A DNA stretch of 64,000 nt from Parvibaculaceae bacterium. Lineage in GTDB: Bacteria; Pseudomonadota; Alphaproteobacteria; Parvibaculales; Parvibaculaceae. This document shows positions 26,310 to 34,939 of this stretch, one piece after another (within the stretch, counting starts at the first letter, position 1; every line of letters begins with the position of its first letter). The stretch covers positions 372,001 to 436,000 of the forward strand of contig JAPWJY010000008.1 of assembly GCA_028283765.1 (NCBI GenBank), in the 5' to 3' direction. The position numbers and the translations under genes are program-made. The notes below the pieces were generated by a model, which saw only the letters and a list, made by a program, of their open reading frames with translations, did not search any database and was not told the origin of the DNA.

Positions 26310-26669
26310 TTCGTCCTCCCGAACGTTATTTTTGTAATAGCGATGAAAAACATTATAGACCGGAGTCTGGCGACGGAAAGAGGCAAGATCGGTCACTACA
26401 GCTAGTGGTCGGAAGGTGGCGATAACGCTACGGCAATGTGTGTAACCTATTGTGTAACCACAATATTTAGCCGTGAACGAAGCGGGAAAGATCGAATGTC
26501 AACGATTCGGACATGCTTTGTTCGTTGAATGATCTTTTTTGCGCCGGGCAGGCCTTCCAGCCTCCTTCGGAGGCCTTTGGCGGTCTTCATGAAGGGAACG
26601 ATTTGTCTCTGCCGGTGCGGTCTGCCAGATTGGCCGCACCAGTTCGATTCAAATTTAAGGAAAATGAAG
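26310..26669. other. Intergenic region, 360 bases
   Basis: Less GC-rich gap between the divergent acyl-CoA dehydrogenase and methyltransferase-like genes. I see a direct repeat TGTGTAACC at 26439-26447 and 26451-26459 (12-base period) and a six-base-pair hairpin GCCTCC-TTC-GGAGGC near 26560. No gene with a convincing start is visible on either strand. Confidence 0.5.
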
Positions 26670-27410
26670 ATGGAGCCCAATTCCAGCGCCGGCGCGGTTG
26701 CCGCCCCTGTTGCGGCGGAGAGCGTGGCGCGGCTGACGGCGTTGTTTCGCAACCAGTCGAAGTTTCATCTCGGCGGCAAGGAAAACTGGTCCATCTCAAG
26801 CGAGCTGGTCGATTTTCTGTTGAAGACCCTGCGTCCGGGGCAGTCGACGCTGGAAACGGGGGCGGGCTTCAGCACCGTCATTTTCGCGGTGTTCCGGTGC
26901 AGGCATATCTGCATTTGCCCGGATGTCGGCGAAATGGAACGGATACGGAGTTTCTGCGCCAGCAATGCGATCTCCATGGACACGGTCAGCTTCATCAATG
27001 AGCCTTCGCAGATCGCCCTGCCGAAGCTCGACATGGGCGAACTCGATCTGGTGCTGGTGGATGGTGGCCACGGCTTTCCCGTGCCCCAGATCGACTGGTT
27101 CTATACCTCCTACGCGCTCAGGATCGGCGGCCTTTCGGTCATCGACGACATCGAGCTGTGGTCCTGCCATATTCTGTCGGCCTTCCTGAAAAAAGAGACG
27201 GGCTGGCGCTCGCTGGGCGATATCGGCCATCGCACGGCGGTGTTCGAAAAGACGGAACCCTTCGACTACAAGGAATTCTGCGATCAGCCCTATGTGGTCG
27301 GGAAAAGCCGGATGCGGTCCCTGATCTTGAAGGTCCGGCGGGTGCTGTCGCTGATCGGTTCCGGCAATCTGGGCGAATTGAGACACCGGATCAGGAAACT
27401 GTCGGCCTGA
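26670..27410 (+). CDS. Class I SAM-dependent methyltransferase-like protein
   Basis: A 246-residue protein with a Rossmann-type methyltransferase core: LRPGQSTLETGAGFSTVIFA (motif I) near residue 55, CPDVGEMERI, then LDLVLVDGGHGFPVPQIDW (motif IV-like) and IGGLSVIDDIELW. The fold fits the Methyltransf_24-like group seen near glycosylation and surface-polymer genes. TAAGGA precedes two in-frame ATGs; 26670 has the better spacing, 26664 is an alternative. It lies between an acyl-CoA dehydrogenase and a helicase, which gives no clue to substrate. Confidence 0.75.
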   Translation: MEPNSSAGAVAAPVAAESVARLTALFRNQSKFHLGGKENWSISSELVDFLLKTLRPGQSTLETGAGFSTVIFAVFRCRHICICPDVGEMERIRSFCASNAISMDTVSFINEPSQIALPKLDMGELDLVLVDGGHGFPVPQIDWFYTSYALRIGGLSVIDDIELWSCHILSAFLKKETGWRSLGDIGHRTAVFEKTEPFDYKEFCDQPYVVGKSRMRSLILKVRRVLSLIGSGNLGELRHRIRKLSA

Positions 27411-27532
27411 ACCGGGGCAGCCTCTTGGATATTCGTCTCTCTTGTATGGTATGAAGTTGGGCCCCACATGGGGAGAGTACGGCCCGAAAGGGTCTGTCCA
27501 TTCCGGCCGGAAAGCATTCAGGTATCAAGTCT

Positions 27533-30500
27533 GTGACGAGTAGCAGGGCAGGTTTTGAGCCCCCCAGACGCGTGACCGCGGTGCTGGGCCCCACCAACAC
27601 GGGCAAGACCCATCTTGCCATCGAGCGGATGCTGGGCCATTCGTCCGGCATCATGGGGCTGCCGCTGCGGCTTCTTGCCCGGGAAGTCTATGACCGGGTG
27701 CGACGGGTCAAGGGAGCCAGCGAAGTTGCGCTGATCACCGGCGAGGAGAAAATCCTTCCGCCCCATGCGCGCTATTTCATCTGCACCGTCGAGGCGATGC
27801 CGCTGGAGCGCGACGTGGCCTTCGTCGCCATCGACGAGATCCAGCTCGCCACGGACAAGGAGCGCGGGCACATTTTCACCGACCGGCTGCTGCACGCGCG
27901 GGGCCGGGAGGAGACGATGGTGCTGGGCTCGGAGACCGTGCGCGGGCTGATCCAGAAGCTGCTGCCAGATACGGTCTTCATTTCGCGGCCAAGATTCTCC
28001 GAACTGACATGGTCCGGTTCGAAAAAGATCACGCGCCTTCCACGGCGCTCTGCCATCGTCGCCTTCTCGGCGGATCAGGTTTATGCCGTGGCCGAGCTGA
28101 TCCGGCGCCAGCGGGGCGGTGCGGCGGTGGTGATGGGCGCGCTCAGTCCGCGCACCCGCAACGCCCAGGTTGCGCTTTACCAGTCCGGCGAGGTGGATTT
28201 TCTGGTCGCAACGGATGCCATCGGCATGGGGCTCAACATGGATGTGGACCATATTGCCTTTGCCTCCACGAGCAAATTCGATGGCTCGGAACACCGTCCG
28301 CTCAAGGTTTCCGAGCTTGCCCAGATCGCCGGACGGGCCGGACGATACATGAACAATGGCACGTTCGGGGTGACGGGAGACGCAACCGGCCTGCCCGACG
28401 AAACCATCGGGCGGATCGAAAATCACCAGTTCGAGGCCGAAAGGGTGTTGCTCTGGCGCAATCCCAATCTCGATTTTTCGAGTCTGGACGGGCTGGTCCG
28501 CAGTCTTGAACTGGCTCCGGGGAGGCCCGGATTGAGCCGTGCGCCGATGGGAATCGACCATGACGCCCTGGTGCGGCTGAAGCTCGATCCTGAGATAAAA
28601 GAGCTGGCGAGAGGCCCTGCCGCGCTAAAAAAACTGTGGGAAGTCGCGCAGATACCCGATTTTCGGAAAACCATGGTGAGCGAACATGCTTCGCTTTTGA
28701 ACCGTCTCTACCGGTTTTTGATGGATGACCGTGAACATATTCCCGAGGAATGGTTCGCCGGGCAGGTTTCAAAGCTGGACCGGAGCGACGGGGACATTGA
28801 TACTCTCGCCGCGCGGATCGCCCATGTCAGGACGTGGACTTTCATTGCAAATCGAAGCGGATGGCTTGATAAACCTCTGCATTGGCAAGAGCGGACGCGC
28901 GCTATAGAGGATAAGCTCTCCGATGCCCTGCACGAGAGGCTGACGCAAAGGTTCATCGACCGGCGCACCAGCATTCTGATGAAGCGTTTGCGCCAAAAAG
29001 AGGATCTGATGGCGGCTGTGAATAAAGACGGGGATGTGCTCGTCGAAGGTGAATTTGTTGGCAAGCTTCAGGGCTTCGTCTTCGTGGCGGACCCCAAGGC
29101 CGAAGGTGTGCATGGAAAGGCGTTGCGGGAAGCTTCCTCGCAGGCGCTGGCCGGTGAGCTGATGGAGCGCGCCCAGCGCCTCTTCGTCGCCAATGATGCT
29201 GACATTCAGCTTTCCGAACACGGACGGTTGATCTGGGACGGGCACCCCGTCGCGGAGCTGAAGAAGACGGATAATCCGTTTGCGCCCCGGGCCGAGCTGA
29301 TCGCCGGGGATGAATTGCAGAACCCGCATCGCGAGGCCGTGCAGGGACGGCTGGAGAAGTGGCTCGCCCAGCATGTTGCGACTGTGCTGGCCCCGCTGTT
29401 CGCGTTGCGCGATGCAGAGGATGTGGTGGGCCTTGCCCGTGGCATCGCCTTCCGGCTGATCGAGGGATATGGCTCGCTGCGGCGGGAAAATGTCGCCGAA
29501 GACGTGCGCGCGCTCGATCAGGCGGCGCGCGGCCAGTTGCGCAAGCATGGCGTGCGTTTCGGGGCCTATTCCATCTTCATGCCCGCGCTGCTGAAGCCCG
29601 CGCCTGCGCGATTGCTGCTGGTGCTGTGGTCGCTGGCGCGCGAGGGAGCCGACAGCGCCACTTCGCTGCCGCAACCGCCTGCGCCGGGGCTTACCTCTGT
29701 TCCCGCCGACAAGGATGCGCCGCAGGGCTTTTATGAGGCGCTGGGTTTCAGGGTCTGCGGCACGCGGGCCGTGCGCATCGACATGCTGGAGCGGCTGGCG
29801 AACCTCATCCGGCCGATCATCATGGACCGCATCTATCAGGGCGGGTTCGTCGTCGGCCCGGACATGATGTCACTGGTCGGCTGCTCGGGCGAGGAGTTTG
29901 CCGGGTTGCTGCGCGGACTTGGGTACAAGTCCCAGCTTGAGACGGTGCGGGTGAAAACCTTGAAGACCGATGCCGCCCCTGTGGCGGCTCCGGTTGCCGA
30001 AGGCGAGACTGCGGAGAACGCGGCGGCTGAAGGGGATGTGGCCCCGGAAGCCGCGGAGCTTCCACAGGCGGCTGAGTCTGAAGCGTTGGCTCCGGTCATG
30101 GAAGCCGAGGCGGTGACGCCGGTGTCCGAGGCTCCTCTGCCTGAACACGAGGTCGCGCCGGTTGAGGCGTCCGCTGAGACAGCGGCTGAAGCTGCCGTGG
30201 AGACTGTGGCGGAGACTGCCCAGTCGCCGGAGCCGGTTTCCGGGGAGACAGCCCTGTCTGAACCTCAGGCTGCTGACAGCGCCCCGGCACCGGCGGCTGC
30301 GGCCCCGGCGCCTGCCGTCACGGGCGGCATGTTTGAACTGAGCGATCCCGTCGAGCTTGAAATCTGGCGTCCGCAGCGCCGCCAGCAGGCGCATCGCCGC
30401 CCCTATCAGGGCGACAAGCGCCCGGCGCGGGCGGCCGCTCCGGCCCGGGTGGCGGGGAGTGAACCGGCTGGTGATGGCAAGGCGGTTGAATCAGGGGATG

Positions 30501-30802
30501 AGCCGCGCCGTGGCGGCGAGCGGACGGGCCAGCGGGCCGGGCAGCGCGCGCCGGAAGAGGCGCGGAGCCGTCCCGACCAGCCACGGCAGGAGCGGAAACC
30601 CGGCAAGCCGCAGGAAAGGCCTCAGGGCAACAAGCACGGCAAACCCGGCCGCGACGAGGGGGGACGGAACGATCGCCCCCGTGGCGGCGAGCGGGGCGGG
30701 GACCGGGGCTACAAGGATCCCAAACCCAAGGACAGGCCCTATGATCCGGATTCGCCTTTCGCGGCGCTTGCCGTGCTCAAGGATCTTGTCGGGAAGCCAT
30801 GA
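27533..30802 (+). CDS. SUV3-like DExH RNA helicase with long disordered tail
   Basis: A 1089-residue superfamily 2 helicase similar to mitochondrial SUV3. Walker A is GPTNTGKTHLA near residue 19, the DEIQ motif near 103, and motif VI QIAGRAGRYM near 265. A helical C-terminal core follows to about 800. Residues 812-930 are Ala/Glu/Pro-rich, 944-1065 are Arg/Gly-rich and basic, and the end (SPFAALAVLKDLVGKP) is again conserved-looking. The start is a GTG. Mitochondrial SUV3 unwinds RNA for degradosome decay; a similar RNA role is inferred. The stop overlaps the S4 gene start (ATGA). Confidence 0.9.
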   Translation: MTSSRAGFEPPRRVTAVLGPTNTGKTHLAIERMLGHSSGIMGLPLRLLAREVYDRVRRVKGASEVALITGEEKILPPHARYFICTVEAMPLERDVAFVAIDEIQLATDKERGHIFTDRLLHARGREETMVLGSETVRGLIQKLLPDTVFISRPRFSELTWSGSKKITRLPRRSAIVAFSADQVYAVAELIRRQRGGAAVVMGALSPRTRNAQVALYQSGEVDFLVATDAIGMGLNMDVDHIAFASTSKFDGSEHRPLKVSELAQIAGRAGRYMNNGTFGVTGDATGLPDETIGRIENHQFEAERVLLWRNPNLDFSSLDGLVRSLELAPGRPGLSRAPMGIDHDALVRLKLDPEIKELARGPAALKKLWEVAQIPDFRKTMVSEHASLLNRLYRFLMDDREHIPEEWFAGQVSKLDRSDGDIDTLAARIAHVRTWTFIANRSGWLDKPLHWQERTRAIEDKLSDALHERLTQRFIDRRTSILMKRLRQKEDLMAAVNKDGDVLVEGEFVGKLQGFVFVADPKAEGVHGKALREASSQALAGELMERAQRLFVANDADIQLSEHGRLIWDGHPVAELKKTDNPFAPRAELIAGDELQNPHREAVQGRLEKWLAQHVATVLAPLFALRDAEDVVGLARGIAFRLIEGYGSLRRENVAEDVRALDQAARGQLRKHGVRFGAYSIFMPALLKPAPARLLLVLWSLAREGADSATSLPQPPAPGLTSVPADKDAPQGFYEALGFRVCGTRAVRIDMLERLANLIRPIIMDRIYQGGFVVGPDMMSLVGCSGEEFAGLLRGLGYKSQLETVRVKTLKTDAAPVAAPVAEGETAENAAAEGDVAPEAAELPQAAESEALAPVMEAEAVTPVSEAPLPEHEVAPVEASAETAAEAAVETVAETAQSPEPVSGETALSEPQAADSAPAPAAAAPAPAVTGGMFELSDPVELEIWRPQRRQQAHRRPYQGDKRPARAAAPARVAGSEPAGDGKAVESGDEPRRGGERTGQRAGQRAPEEARSRPDQPRQERKPGKPQERPQGNKHGKPGRDEGGRNDRPRGGERGGDRGYKDPKPKDRPYDPDSPFAALAVLKDLVGKP

Positions 30803-31179
30803 GAAAAGGCGGCGTCAGCCGTCCCCTGTCCGGGGATGAACAGCTTCCGCCCGGACAGCGGATAGACCAATGGTTGTGGATGGCCCGCTTCATCGGGTCG
30901 CGGACCCAGGCGTCCGATTTCATCGAAACCGGGCGGTGCCGGATCAACGGCACCCGGGTGACCCGGGCAAGCCGGGCGGTCCGTCCGGGAGATGTGCTGA
31001 CGTTCCCGCAAGGAAGCCATATCCGCGTGATCCGGATTCTCGCCCTTGCGGCGCGGCGTGGCCCGGCACCGGAAGCGCGGACGCTTTATGAGGATCTCGA
31101 TCAGGCGGGGGCAGCCGGAACGGAGGCCGGGGACGATGCGGGGGCAGGTGCGCTGACCCGATGTGAGGGCCCGGAATGA
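30799..31179 (+). CDS. hslR: S4-domain RNA-binding protein (Hsp15-like)
   Basis: A 126-residue protein with one S4 RNA-binding domain: QRIDQWLWMARFIGSRTQASDFIE and GRCRINGTRVTRASRAVRPGDVL, spanning residues 18-66. It resembles heat-shock protein 15 (HslR), which binds 50S-nascent-chain complexes freed after stress. The C-terminal 40 residues are acidic and low-complexity. It is translationally coupled to the helicase gene, so both are probably RNA-handling partners. Confidence 0.87.
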   Translation: MRKGGVSRPLSGDEQLPPGQRIDQWLWMARFIGSRTQASDFIETGRCRINGTRVTRASRAVRPGDVLTFPQGSHIRVIRILALAARRGPAPEARTLYEDLDQAGAAGTEAGDDAGAGALTRCEGPE

Positions 31180-31207
31180 GCCTTCGACGTGAGTTATTGA
31201 GAAAGAC

Positions 31208-31684
31208 ATGCTGAACAGGATAAAGGCGTTTCTGTCGAGCCCCACCCCAGGGACCGGTGGCTTTGACGAGGTGCAGGTCGCGGCCGTTGCGCTTCTCGTG
31301 CGGGCGGCGACCATCGATTCCGACTTTTCGGCGGCAGACCGCGCGACGATCCGGGCGATCGTGGAGCGCTCTTTCAGGCTGGACGAGGCGGAAATTGCCC
31401 GCCTGATCGCCATTGCCGAGGGGGAGGAGGCCGAAACCCTCGATCTTTTCCGCTGGGCACAGGCGATCAAGCAGCATATGAGCGAAAATGAGCGCGTCGG
31501 GCTTATTGAGGAAATGTGGGAAGTCGTTTACGCCGACGGCCATGTGGACGACTTCGAGGCCAATCTGTTGCGGCGCGTCGCAGGCCTGATATACGTTCCC
31601 GACGTTCTGTCGGGCGCGGCCCGGCAGCGGGTGCTCGCCCGGCGTGGCAATTCTAAAGAAAATGGCAGTAAGGCCCTTGATTAG
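31208..31684 (+). CDS. TerB family protein
   Basis: A 158-residue all-helical protein of the TerB (tellurite-resistance/ DjlA-like) fold. It has VQVAAVALLVRAATIDSDFSA, a conserved acidic turn, then LIEEMWEVVYADGHVDDFE where the Asp/His/Asp and Glu residues form the likely metal site. It is 29 bases after the S4 gene and 21 bases before fdxA. The function in chromosomes of this type is not known. Confidence 0.85.
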   Translation: MLNRIKAFLSSPTPGTGGFDEVQVAAVALLVRAATIDSDFSAADRATIRAIVERSFRLDEAEIARLIAIAEGEEAETLDLFRWAQAIKQHMSENERVGLIEEMWEVVYADGHVDDFEANLLRRVAGLIYVPDVLSGAARQRVLARRGNSKENGSKALD

Positions 31685-31705
31685 TCAGGGCTGGCGGAGA
31701 CGGCG

Positions 31706-32044
31706 ATGACCTATGTGGTGACCGAAGCTTGCATTCGCTGCAAGTACATGGATTGCGTGGAAGTGTGCCCTGTGGATTGTTTCTACGAGGGCGATAACAT
31801 GCTGGTCATCCATCCTGACGAATGTATCGACTGCGGTGTTTGCGAGCCCGAGTGCCCGGCTGAGGCGATCAAGGCGGATACGGAGACGGGGCTGGAGCAA
31901 TGGCTCGACCTCAACGCCAAATATGCCCAGAGCTGGCCCAACATAACGATCAAGCGGGACGCCCCTGCCGATGCCGATGAAATGCAGGGCATCGAAGACA
32001 AGTTCGGCAAGTTCTTCAGTCCCGAACCTGGCCAGGGTGATTGA
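31706..32044 (+). CDS. fdxA: Ferredoxin FdxA (7Fe, [3Fe-4S][4Fe-4S])
   Basis: A 112-residue seven-iron ferredoxin: [26 protein letters not shown] supplies the first cluster ligands (with the longer C-x7-C pattern of 3Fe clusters) and [12 protein letters not shown] the second. The C-terminal extension [13 protein letters not shown] is typical of FdxA. It carries electrons in the cytoplasm; partners are unknown. The gene follows TerB and precedes the carD leader. Confidence 0.95.
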   Translation: MTYVVTEACIRCKYMDCVEVCPVDCFYEGDNMLVIHPDECIDCGVCEPECPAEAIKADTETGLEQWLDLNAKYAQSWPNITIKRDAPADADEMQGIEDKFGKFFSPEPGQGD

Positions 32045-32410
32045 GAACCGGCTTCAGGTTCAGATCACGAGCGCTCCGGGGCGTGGTGTGCACATCGATA
32101 AAGTCAGGGCGGTTCTCCTTACGGGATGGGCCGCCTGAAGCTGTGCCCGGATGAACCAAGTTGGCCTTCCATTTTGCCTAAGCATGTGATATACATGGCG
32201 CTATTAAGACAGAAGCGCGGCTAGCGCGCGTGCAAAAGAAAAAGCGTCGCTCCCGCTGCGAGGCGTGGGTGATTTTTTTTGGCCTTTGGCTGGGCAGCCG
32301 GTTCTGCTGGAGCGGTTGTCGGATATGAGCCCGGTGTTGAGCGGCGGCAGGGTGCAGCCGCGGGTCCGGTGGTTCTATATTCTTCCCGCCCGCATCGGCT
32401 GAGATACCAT

Positions 32411-32428
32411 GTGAATGCCGACATTCAC
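32411..32428 (+). promoter_or_regulatory. Hairpin preceding the mini-ORF in the carD leader
   Basis: Perfect seven-base-pair stem GTGAATG / CATTCAC with a four-base CCGA loop. It ends five bases before GAGGAAGG, the ribosome binding site of the mini-ORF, so it could affect its translation. Confidence 0.4.
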
Positions 32429-32443
32429 GGGTGAGGAAGGTAT

Positions 32444-32476
32444 ATGCTTTCCCGCCGGATGTGTATCTGTTCCTGA
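32444..32476 (+). CDS. Candidate leader peptide MLSRRMCICS upstream of carD
   Basis: A 10-codon reading frame with an unusually strong ribosome binding site, GAGGAAGG, three bases before the ATG. The peptide MLSRRMCICS ends in a Cys-x-Cys-Ser run. The spacing of three bases is shorter than ideal. Short Cys-bearing peptides can act as cysteine- or oxidation-responsive attenuators, and carD lies 82 bases further on. No homology evidence is available to me, so this could be chance. Confidence 0.3.
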   Translation: MLSRRMCICS

Positions 32477-32523
32477 GCACCGTCGCAGCCGTCTGTAGTG
32501 TTGTGTTGCTTCACTGTTTCGTG

Positions 32524-32550
32524 AGGCCCCGAACGAGTTTATCGGGGGCT
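32524..32550 (+). promoter_or_regulatory. Hairpin immediately upstream of carD
   Basis: Nine-base-pair arms (32524-32532 with 32542-32550) with one mismatch and a nine-base loop, placed so that the 3' arm ends eight bases before the carD ATG and includes the G-rich ribosome binding site. Folding would hide the site. It has no T-run, so it is not a terminator. Confidence 0.4.
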
Positions 32551-32558
32551 CTGTGCTG

Positions 32559-34016
32559 ATGGGAAAAGCGATGGTCACAACATCGACAAAGGCATCCAGA
32601 CCTTCAGGCTCCGGCAAAGCCGTGGCCAAAGGGGGCGCGGTGCGTTCTTCGGCTGCCCGGCAAGCCCCCAAGGCTGAAGCCAAGGGCGGCAAAGCCGCGC
32701 CTGCCAAGGCCCGGCCCGCAGCTGCCGTTTCTGCCGCAGCTTCTAAAGGATCATCAAAGGGGCCGTCGGCCAAGCCCTCAAAGCCCGTGAACGGGTCATC
32801 TCCCGGCGCGGCCGCGAAACCGGCTGCCGCCAAATCCGCGGTTAAAGCTGCCGCGCCTGCCAAGAAGGCGGCGGACAAAGGCGCTGCGTCCAGAGCGAAG
32901 CCCACCGCCGGGCCGGCTGTAAAGCTGGCCGTCAAGGCCGCGGTTAAAACGAAGACATCATCCCCGGCCGGGACGGCGGCAAAAGCAGCCACGCCTGCCG
33001 TGAAGGCCCCTGTAAAGATTAAGGCTTCCAGCCACAAGAAAGCCGACAAGACGGCCGCGACTCCCAAGGGCGCAGCCGGTGTTTCCCGTGTAATGTCTGT
33101 GAAAGTAGCTGAAACAGTGTCCCAGCAAGCGTCCACCAAGTCCAAGACGGCCAAATCTGCAACCGCTCCCGCTCAGGCAAGTGAAGCCGCCGCCAAACCT
33201 GCGAAGACTTCCAAGGCCTCCAGCACAAGCAAGGCCACCGGCACAGGCGAAGCATCTGCGTCCAAGCGTGCGGCCGCGAAGCCGGCGGCGAAAGCCGCAA
33301 GCGCGACCTCTGCAAAAACGCCTCCCGCCCAGAATGGCGCGGCCAAGCTTGCCGCTGCCCAGAAGGCGGCGACCGCGAGCAAGGCCGCTGCCGCCGCCTC
33401 GGCGGCCACGCCTGCCGAGCCTGTGCCCGCTGCCGCTGTTGCGGTGAAGCCCGCGGCTGCGGCGCCGGTGTCGTTCAAGGCCAAGGAATTCGTGGTCTAT
33501 CCCTCACATGGTGTGGGCCAGATCCTCGATATCGAGGAACAGGTCGTGGCCGGGCACCGGCTTGAGCTGTTCGTCATCAATTTCGACAAGGAAAAGATGA
33601 CGCTGCGCGTGCCGACCCACAAGGCGCAGGCCGTGGGCATGCGCAAGTTGTCCCACGCCGATGTGGTCGGTTCCGCTCTTGAGACCCTGCGTGGCCGGGC
33701 GCGCGTCAAGCGCACCATGTGGAGCCGCCGCGCCCAGGAATATGAAGCCAAGATCAATTCCGGCGATCTGATCTCGATCGCGGAAGTGGTGCGCGACCTC
33801 TACCGTTCCGAGCGCCAGCCGGAGCAGTCCTATTCCGAGCGCCAGCTTTATGAGGCGGCCCTTGACCGGATGGCGCGCGAAGTCGCCGTGGTCGAGCGCA
33901 TCGCCGAGGATCAGGCGATTGCCCGGGTGACGGCCGCACTCGAAAGCGAAAGCGCCGCGCGCGCCAAGGCTGCCGACAAGCTGCTGGAAAAGTCCGGCGA
34001 TGAGGCGGTTGCCTAA
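32559..34016 (+). CDS. carD: CarD family transcriptional regulator with histone-H1-like N-terminal tail
   Basis: A 485-residue protein in two parts. From about residue 305 it is a normal CarD/CdnL protein: FKAKEFVVYPSHGVGQILDI is the RNA polymerase beta-binding Tudor-like domain, followed by the helical DNA-contacting part (RGRARVKRTMWSRRAQEYEA, SGDLISIAEVVRDLYRSE). Residues 1-300 are Ala/Lys/Pro/Ser/Thr-rich repeats like histone H1 or AlgP tails and probably bind DNA without a fixed fold. Ordinary CarD proteins in this class are about 170 residues. The ATG at 32559 is used; 32571 is an alternative. CarD stabilises open promoter complexes. Confidence 0.92.
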   Translation: MGKAMVTTSTKASRPSGSGKAVAKGGAVRSSAARQAPKAEAKGGKAAPAKARPAAAVSAAASKGSSKGPSAKPSKPVNGSSPGAAAKPAAAKSAVKAAAPAKKAADKGAASRAKPTAGPAVKLAVKAAVKTKTSSPAGTAAKAATPAVKAPVKIKASSHKKADKTAATPKGAAGVSRVMSVKVAETVSQQASTKSKTAKSATAPAQASEAAAKPAKTSKASSTSKATGTGEASASKRAAAKPAAKAASATSAKTPPAQNGAAKLAAAQKAATASKAAAAASAATPAEPVPAAAVAVKPAAAAPVSFKAKEFVVYPSHGVGQILDIEEQVVAGHRLELFVINFDKEKMTLRVPTHKAQAVGMRKLSHADVVGSALETLRGRARVKRTMWSRRAQEYEAKINSGDLISIAEVVRDLYRSERQPEQSYSERQLYEAALDRMAREVAVVERIAEDQAIARVTAALESESAARAKAADKLLEKSGDEAVA

Positions 34017-34045
34017 AGCCGCTGCATTCCAGATGACCCGATATG

Positions 34046-34080
34046 CGGGCTGGCTTCTTCAAAGGAAGCCGGCCCGTTTT
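34046..34080 (+). terminator. Rho-independent terminator of carD
   Basis: A stem of 12 bases (34046-34057) pairs with 34065-34076 apart from one T-G wobble, with a seven-base loop and a TTTT tail. It lies 30 bases after the carD stop. Confidence 0.85.
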
Positions 34081-34084
34081 GCAT

Positions 34085-34939
34085 TTAATGGTCGAGCAGT
34101 TCAATCTGCCCCGGGTGGGTGACCGCTATTTCGGCCCCGTTCCAGTTGCCGACCCAGCCCCGCACGCGCAGCCTGGCCCCTGCCAGAATCCGGGGATCAT
34201 CGATAAAGCTTTGCCACGGCTCGCCTGAAAAGTTCCCCAGATTGCCGGGGCTGATCCGCACGGTGAAATCGGTTTTCCAGTCGCTGCCGAAATTGATGTA
34301 GAGGGTCTTGCGGACCAGAGCGGCGCTGACGGCCTTGCCCTCGACGAGTTGGTAGGTTCCTTCATCCGCACGGAGCCGGGAGGCATCGGCAGCGTCGCGG
34401 ATGGCGTAATAGGTCAGGGCCCAGATACCGCGTCTGGCGGTGCGGGCCGTCTGTTCACTGGCCAGAAGCGCGTCCACGCAGGACTGGTTGTCCGGAAAGC
34501 TGTAAACCCGGGCGAGGCCCTGCTCGATCATGGCCTGCTGGATCCAGCGCCCGTCGGGGAGAAACAGGTGCGCGAGCAGTCGCTGATAACGGTCTTTTTC
34601 CGCCCCGCCATAGCGCAGCGTGACGGTTTTGCCGAGGCTGAGTTTCTCAAGGGCGGCTCTTGACTGATCCGCGAGCGGCCATGTCCTGAAATTGCGCCGG
34701 CCGAGCGGCAGCTTGGGGGCTTGCGTGCCGGCGAGCCGGACCTGACGCCCGTCGTTCAGGACAAGCGTGTCGCCATCCACGATATTGGCGACCCGGGCCG
34801 TTTCCTCGCCCTGCAACCGGCAGGTGCCGGCGGTATCGGGTACGGCGGCGCGGGCATGGAACGATATAAGGCCGCCGATGGTCAGGGCCAGAGCAAGCAA
34901 GGCGGACTTTTTGCGTATGTGCAGCCGCACCTGTCTCAA
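34085..34939 (-). CDS. Thermonuclease-family (SNase-like) exported protein, likely degenerate active site
   Basis: A 284-residue protein with signal peptide (ALLALALTIGGLISFHARA) and a staphylococcal-nuclease OB fold: RVANIVDGDTLVLNDGRQVRLAG near residue 48 and KDRYQRLLAHLFLPDGRW near 114. In SNase the loop after the second strand supplies catalytic Asp40 and Glu43; here it reads GTQAPKLP, so both appear replaced (Gln, Lys), while the two Arg positions are kept. A second OB-like C-terminal part follows (TLYINFGSDWKTDF). The start is TTG at 34939, overlapping the regulator's TGA, or GTG at 34930; there is no ATG. Probably non-catalytic binding protein or altered nuclease. Confidence 0.82.
   Translation of the reverse strand: MRQVRLHIRKKSALLALALTIGGLISFHARAAVPDTAGTCRLQGEETARVANIVDGDTLVLNDGRQVRLAGTQAPKLPLGRRNFRTWPLADQSRAALEKLSLGKTVTLRYGGAEKDRYQRLLAHLFLPDGRWIQQAMIEQGLARVYSFPDNQSCVDALLASEQTARTARRGIWALTYYAIRDAADASRLRADEGTYQLVEGKAVSAALVRKTLYINFGSDWKTDFTVRISPGNLGNFSGEPWQSFIDDPRILAGARLRVRGWVGNWNGAEIAVTHPGQIELLDH

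Larger units (their letters stand above)
32045..32558. other. Intergenic region and carD leader, 514 bases
   Basis: The gap between fdxA and carD holds no full-size gene. I see a strong-SD mini-ORF (32444-32476), a seven-base-pair hairpin before it and another just before carD, each listed separately, and a 25-codon open frame at 32325-32402 that lacks supporting evidence. Upstream of these the sequence is less structured. Confidence 0.5.

Noticed and set aside
32325-32402. 25-codon open frame in the fdxA-carD gap
   Set aside because: The ribosome site is poor in spacing and the peptide has no conserved or low-complexity signal; kept only as a note.
32524-32550. Hairpin before carD as a terminator of fdxA
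   Set aside because: It lacks a T-run and its 3' arm covers the carD ribosome binding site, so it is listed as a possible translational element.
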